Shown here in pieces: positions 5,628-7,760 of a stretch of 7,760 nucleotides of DNA; the first letter of the stretch is position 1; each line of letters opens with the position of its first letter. Below the pieces are notes generated by a model. It did no database searches. It was not told the DNA's origin and worked only from the letters and a program-made list of their open reading frames with translations. Location: contig JALOPT010000159.1 in NCBI GenBank assembly GCA_025453715.1, forward strand, positions 1 to 7,760, given 5' to 3'. Source of the DNA: Methanoregulaceae archaeon (GTDB lineage Archaea; Halobacteriota; Methanomicrobia; Methanomicrobiales; Methanospirillaceae). A program made the position numbers and the translations under genes.

Positions 5628-5651
5628 AGAGAAATGCCCTGCTATTTCTCT
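5628..5651. promoter_or_regulatory. Strong inverted repeat between slipin and bPH2 genes
   Basis: AGAGAAAT (5628-5635) and ATTTCTCT (5644-5651) form a perfect 8-bp inverted repeat around GCCCTGCT, with two further G-C pairs possible across a one-base bulge. On the minus strand it lies 35 bases before the bPH2 start codon. A TATA-like ATAAAAAAAT at 5690-5681 lies further upstream, so the hairpin could sit in a bPH2 leader RNA. No T-run follows it on the minus strand, so a simple terminator is unlikely there. Confidence 0.4.
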
Positions 5652-5707
5652 CAAAAAGTGAAAATAGTCGTTATTATGCTATTTTTTTATCTTTCCATTC
5701 CGGCAGG

Positions 5708-6688
5708 TCAGAGTGCCCCCTCCTCCTGCGAGGGAGTATCGGCCTGGGACTTTTTTCGCAGGTCTTTTGCATCATTCGTCGCCAGAGGGACTTTTTTTTG
5801 CTGTGGTTCGGTTTCAGCGAACATTTTTGCAAGGGAGACTGTTCCGGTCATATCCCCGAGTGTCATTGTATTCAGGACTGTTGATGGGACTATTACAAGA
5901 GTTGCCTTTTCCTTCAGCCCTTCGTAGAGCATATTCATTGCCCGGAGGTGCAGGGCTACGGGATTGTTCTGGTAGGTCTTTGCGGCCTCCTCAAATTTTG
6001 CTGCGACCTGCCGTTCGGAGTCCCCGAGAATGACCCTTGCCTGCCGTTCGCGTTCAGCCTGGGCCTGCATCGACATTGCATCCTGGAGCTCGTTCGGGAT
6101 CAGGACGTCACGTATCTCAACAGAACTGACATGGACTCCCCACTCTATTGTCCTTCTGTCGATAATTTTCTGGAGTTCGATGTCGATTTTCTCCCTGCCT
6201 TCCAGCATATCCGAGAGGAATGATTTTCCGATGACTTCACGCAGTGCAGTCTGGGATGCCCAGCTGATGGCAGACCGGTAGTCTTCTACTTCGAGTGCGG
6301 CTTTGACCGGGTCGAGGACTTTCCAGAACAAAACCGCCTCAACATCAACGGGAACAGTATCCTTGGTAAGGGTTTTTTCTGCTTTGAATGAGGTGGTTAT
6401 CACCCGGTTGTCAATCCAGTAGGCTACTTTCTCGACAATCGGGACAATATAAAAAATCCCCGGCCCTTTCAGCCCGGTAAATTTTCCAAGCCTCAGAATT
6501 ATTGCCCTTTCCCACTGGTCTGCAATTTTCACCGAGGCAGAAATGAATGCAACAATTATTATCCAGACTATTGCAGCGAGTATGAGAGTTGCCTGGGTGG
6601 GATCGGTGATCCCTGTGTATAACATCCAGAGTGCTGGAATTACCAGCACGAGGAATACAATATAGGGCATTGGGTGCTGTTCAGCCAT
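5708..6688 (-). CDS. Slipin (stomatin/SPFH-family) membrane protein
   Basis: From the ATG at 6688 the protein has 326 residues. It has two N-terminal hydrophobic segments (about 9-25 and 34-52) and then an SPFH/Band 7 domain (about 53-215). The domain carries DQWERAIILRLGKF (57-70), GPGIFYIVPIVEKVAYWIDNRV (75-96), TKDTVPVDVEAVLFWKVLDP (108-127) and ALREVIGKSFLSDML (148-162). An Ala/Glu/Arg-rich helix, MQAQAERERQARVILGDSERQ, follows (207-227), then a helical stretch and a polar Lys/Gln-rich tail (about 295-326). Stomatin-type proteins form ring-shaped oligomers on membranes and organise lipid domains or regulate membrane proteases and channels. The frame extends to a TTG at 6697, but ATG 6688 is preferred on codon grounds; an ATG at 6670 is a further alternative, and none has a clear ribosome-binding site. 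Slipin genes often neighbour NfeD genes; here the downstream neighbour is the bPH2 gene. NfeD might lie elsewhere. Confidence 0.9.
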   Translation of the reverse strand: MAEQHPMPYIVFLVLVIPALWMLYTGITDPTQATLILAAIVWIIIVAFISASVKIADQWERAIILRLGKFTGLKGPGIFYIVPIVEKVAYWIDNRVITTSFKAEKTLTKDTVPVDVEAVLFWKVLDPVKAALEVEDYRSAISWASQTALREVIGKSFLSDMLEGREKIDIELQKIIDRRTIEWGVHVSSVEIRDVLIPNELQDAMSMQAQAERERQARVILGDSERQVAAKFEEAAKTYQNNPVALHLRAMNMLYEGLKEKATLVIVPSTVLNTMTLGDMTGTVSLAKMFAETEPQQKKVPLATNDAKDLRKKSQADTPSQEEGAL

Positions 6689-6855
6689 GACATTCAATCT
6701 GTCTTAACGATAATAGAGGTATTGATGGGTGCAAAGGGGTATATGACACGGTCAATATCCAATAAAGTTTTTTACGATGGACATCTCGTTGTTTTTCCAG
6801 AAAAACCAGAGGTTCCCGTGTAAGTGAATGAAAATCATGTCTCATCTCTGATAAA

Positions 6856-6899
6856 GTTATTTTTAAATAACATAATGTAAAATATTTATTACATAATGT
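6856..6899 (+). promoter_or_regulatory. AT-rich promoter with phased palindromes upstream of the surface-protein gene
   Basis: Three palindromic elements lie in a row: GTTATTT-TT-AAATAAC (6856-6871, perfect 7-bp arms) and two identical ACATAATGT sites (6870-6878 and 6891-6899). Their centres are about 10.5 and then 21 bp apart, one and two DNA turns, so all would face the same side of the helix. TATA-like sequences are TTTTTAAATAA (6860-6870) and AATATTTATT (6881-6890); these predict a start near 6890 or 6911 and a leader of about 50-70 bases. Operator function is inferred. Confidence 0.45.
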
Positions 6900-6947
6900 C
6901 AGGTCACTGTACAGGTGAAATTCCAGGAATTTAGCCGTGACAATAAA

Positions 6948-6952
6948 AGGTG
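6948..6952 (+). promoter_or_regulatory. Ribosome-binding site of the surface-protein gene
   Basis: AGGTG ends seven bases before the ATG at 6960 and complements the archaeal 16S rRNA tail. It fixes the start of the gene, which is further supported by the signal peptide encoded directly after it. Confidence 0.6.
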
Positions 6953-6959
6953 TGCTTTG

Positions 6960-7760
6960 ATGGCAGATTTACAAAAATACCTATTTCTTATACTTGTTTC
7001 AGCATGCTGTTTCGTTGCATGTGCAACTGCAGCATCGACAAGCGGGGCTGTATCCGCCAGTGATGGTATTTACCAGACCCATGTGACTTCAGTTAAGCTG
7101 GACCCTGAAGTGTTTTTCCCATACGAAACCGGAACGGTTATGGTTACCCTCACGAACTCGGGTAACCAGACGGTAACACTATCCGGGCCCGACATCCTTG
7201 AAACACATATTGCCGTATCAAACAAGGGCTCTTATAATACGAATGTCCGGCTGGGCCCTGGCTCGACCATGACGTACTCATTCCGGGTCACGGTTTCAGG
7301 TGAGGATGGAACGTATTTCCCGGTATTTACCGTTTCAACAGTTGAAGCCGGGAGTATCAGTTATCCTTTCGGGTTGGAAGTCGATTCAAAAGAGCTCGAT
7401 GCAACTGTTGTGGACCGTCCAGATAATTTTGTTGTGGGAAAGAAGGATAGTGTCAACCTGAGCCTTGTCAATTCCCGGAACGGAGTGCTGAGTGATATCA
7501 CCATTACCCCTTCCGGAAATAGTACCACGGTTTCACCACGCCAGAGGTTTATTGCTACACTTCCCGCAGGCAGTTCGCAAATGGTCCTGTTCCAGGTCAC
7601 TCCCGACAAGGCATCAGACCTGACATTTCATATCACCTACCATAACGGGAACAATGACCATGCCATTGACGAAGTCCTCCCCCTGAATATCGGTGAAGAC
7701 AAGCTGGCAGCGGTCCCCGTTGTCAATAACATCGTACTCACCTCTTCGGGTTCCTCAAAC
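6960..7760 (+). CDS. Secreted, S-layer-associated type protein (COG1361-like), N-terminal part
   Basis: The reading frame is open from the ATG at 6960 to the window end, 267 codons, with no stop, so the C-terminal part is missing. Residues 1-25 form an export signal: a charged start (MADLQK), a hydrophobic core and an ATA-A type cleavage site near 22-25. Three cysteines (C16, C17, C21) lie in the core, and VSAC or FVAC could act as a lipobox, so a lipoprotein is possible. The mature part is rich in Thr, Ser, Val and Gly with beta-sandwich character. It shows stretches like VTLTNSGNQTVTLSG and VNLSLVNSRNGVLSDITITP, the pattern of the immunoglobulin-like repeats in COG1361 'S-layer domain' proteins of methanogens. 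N-glycosylation sequons NQT, NLS and NST are present. Relatives often precede MacB/FtsX-type ABC transporter genes; whether that holds here lies outside the window. The exact substrate or partner is unknown. Confidence 0.8.
   Translation, partial: MADLQKYLFLILVSACCFVACATAASTSGAVSASDGIYQTHVTSVKLDPEVFFPYETGTVMVTLTNSGNQTVTLSGPDILETHIAVSNKGSYNTNVRLGPGSTMTYSFRVTVSGEDGTYFPVFTVSTVEAGSISYPFGLEVDSKELDATVVDRPDNFVVGKKDSVNLSLVNSRNGVLSDITITPSGNSTTVSPRQRFIATLPAGSSQMVLFQVTPDKASDLTFHITYHNGNNDHAIDEVLPLNIGEDKLAAVPVVNNIVLTSSGSSN

Noticed and set aside
5708..6281. Several plus-strand frames opposite the slipin gene
   Set aside because: They are antisense to a well-supported SPFH gene; their Cys/Ser/Arg-rich translations are typical shadow frames.
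6791..6806. GTTTTT-CCAG-AAAAAC inverted repeat
   Set aside because: The arms are A/T homopolymers with one G/C each, easily formed by chance in this AT-rich gap, and it is not placed near a start or stop codon.
7361..7609. 82-codon minus-strand frame
   Set aside because: It is antisense to the surface-protein reading frame, which has a signal peptide, a ribosome-binding site and 267 open codons.

Overview
The window looks like chromosomal DNA of a methanogenic euryarchaeon, most likely of the Methanomicrobiales (Methanoregula or Methanosphaerula type). The grounds are a DUF2115 (UPF0305) protein, a family I know mainly from methanogens; a DUF169 protein of the type common in methanogens; a COG1361-like secreted surface protein; archaeal TATA-like boxes; and GGAGTGA/AGGTG ribosome-binding sites. 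Genus is inference. No rRNA, tRNA, CRISPR array or complete mobile element was seen.

Layout. (1) 1-125, minus: a piece of a family 5 (peptide/nickel) ABC transporter substrate-binding protein with a stop codon at the upstream edge of the recognisable homology, so probably a remnant. (2) 233-1284, plus: a stand-alone CheY-like receiver followed by a DUF2115 protein. (3) 1435-1892, minus: two small membrane-protein genes, one of only 35 residues, each with a GAGTGA ribosome-binding site and its own TATA-like box. (4) 2254-3702, plus: a 14-helix DHA2-type MFS efflux transporter. (5) 4006-4764, plus: a DUF169 protein that seems to lack the family's Cys/Gly-rich segment. (6) 4895-6688, minus: a slipin (stomatin/SPFH protein) followed by a membrane-anchored bacterial-PH-domain (bPH2) protein, probably one functional unit. 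(7) 6960-7760, plus: the N-terminal part of a secreted, probably S-layer-associated protein that runs off the window.

Most genes look like separate transcription units. The best case for cooperation is slipin plus bPH2, both membrane-associated scaffold-type proteins, separated by 114 bases holding a strong inverted repeat. The control DNA is rich in short palindromes: a 15-bp perfect palindrome upstream of DUF169, helically phased palindromes upstream of the surface protein, and a related hairpin element placed 2-3 bases after the stop codons of both DUF2115 and DUF169. I found no clear defence or otherwise novel multi-gene system. The most unusual items are the apparent motif deletion in DUF169, the 35-residue membrane protein and the phased palindromes at 6856-6899.
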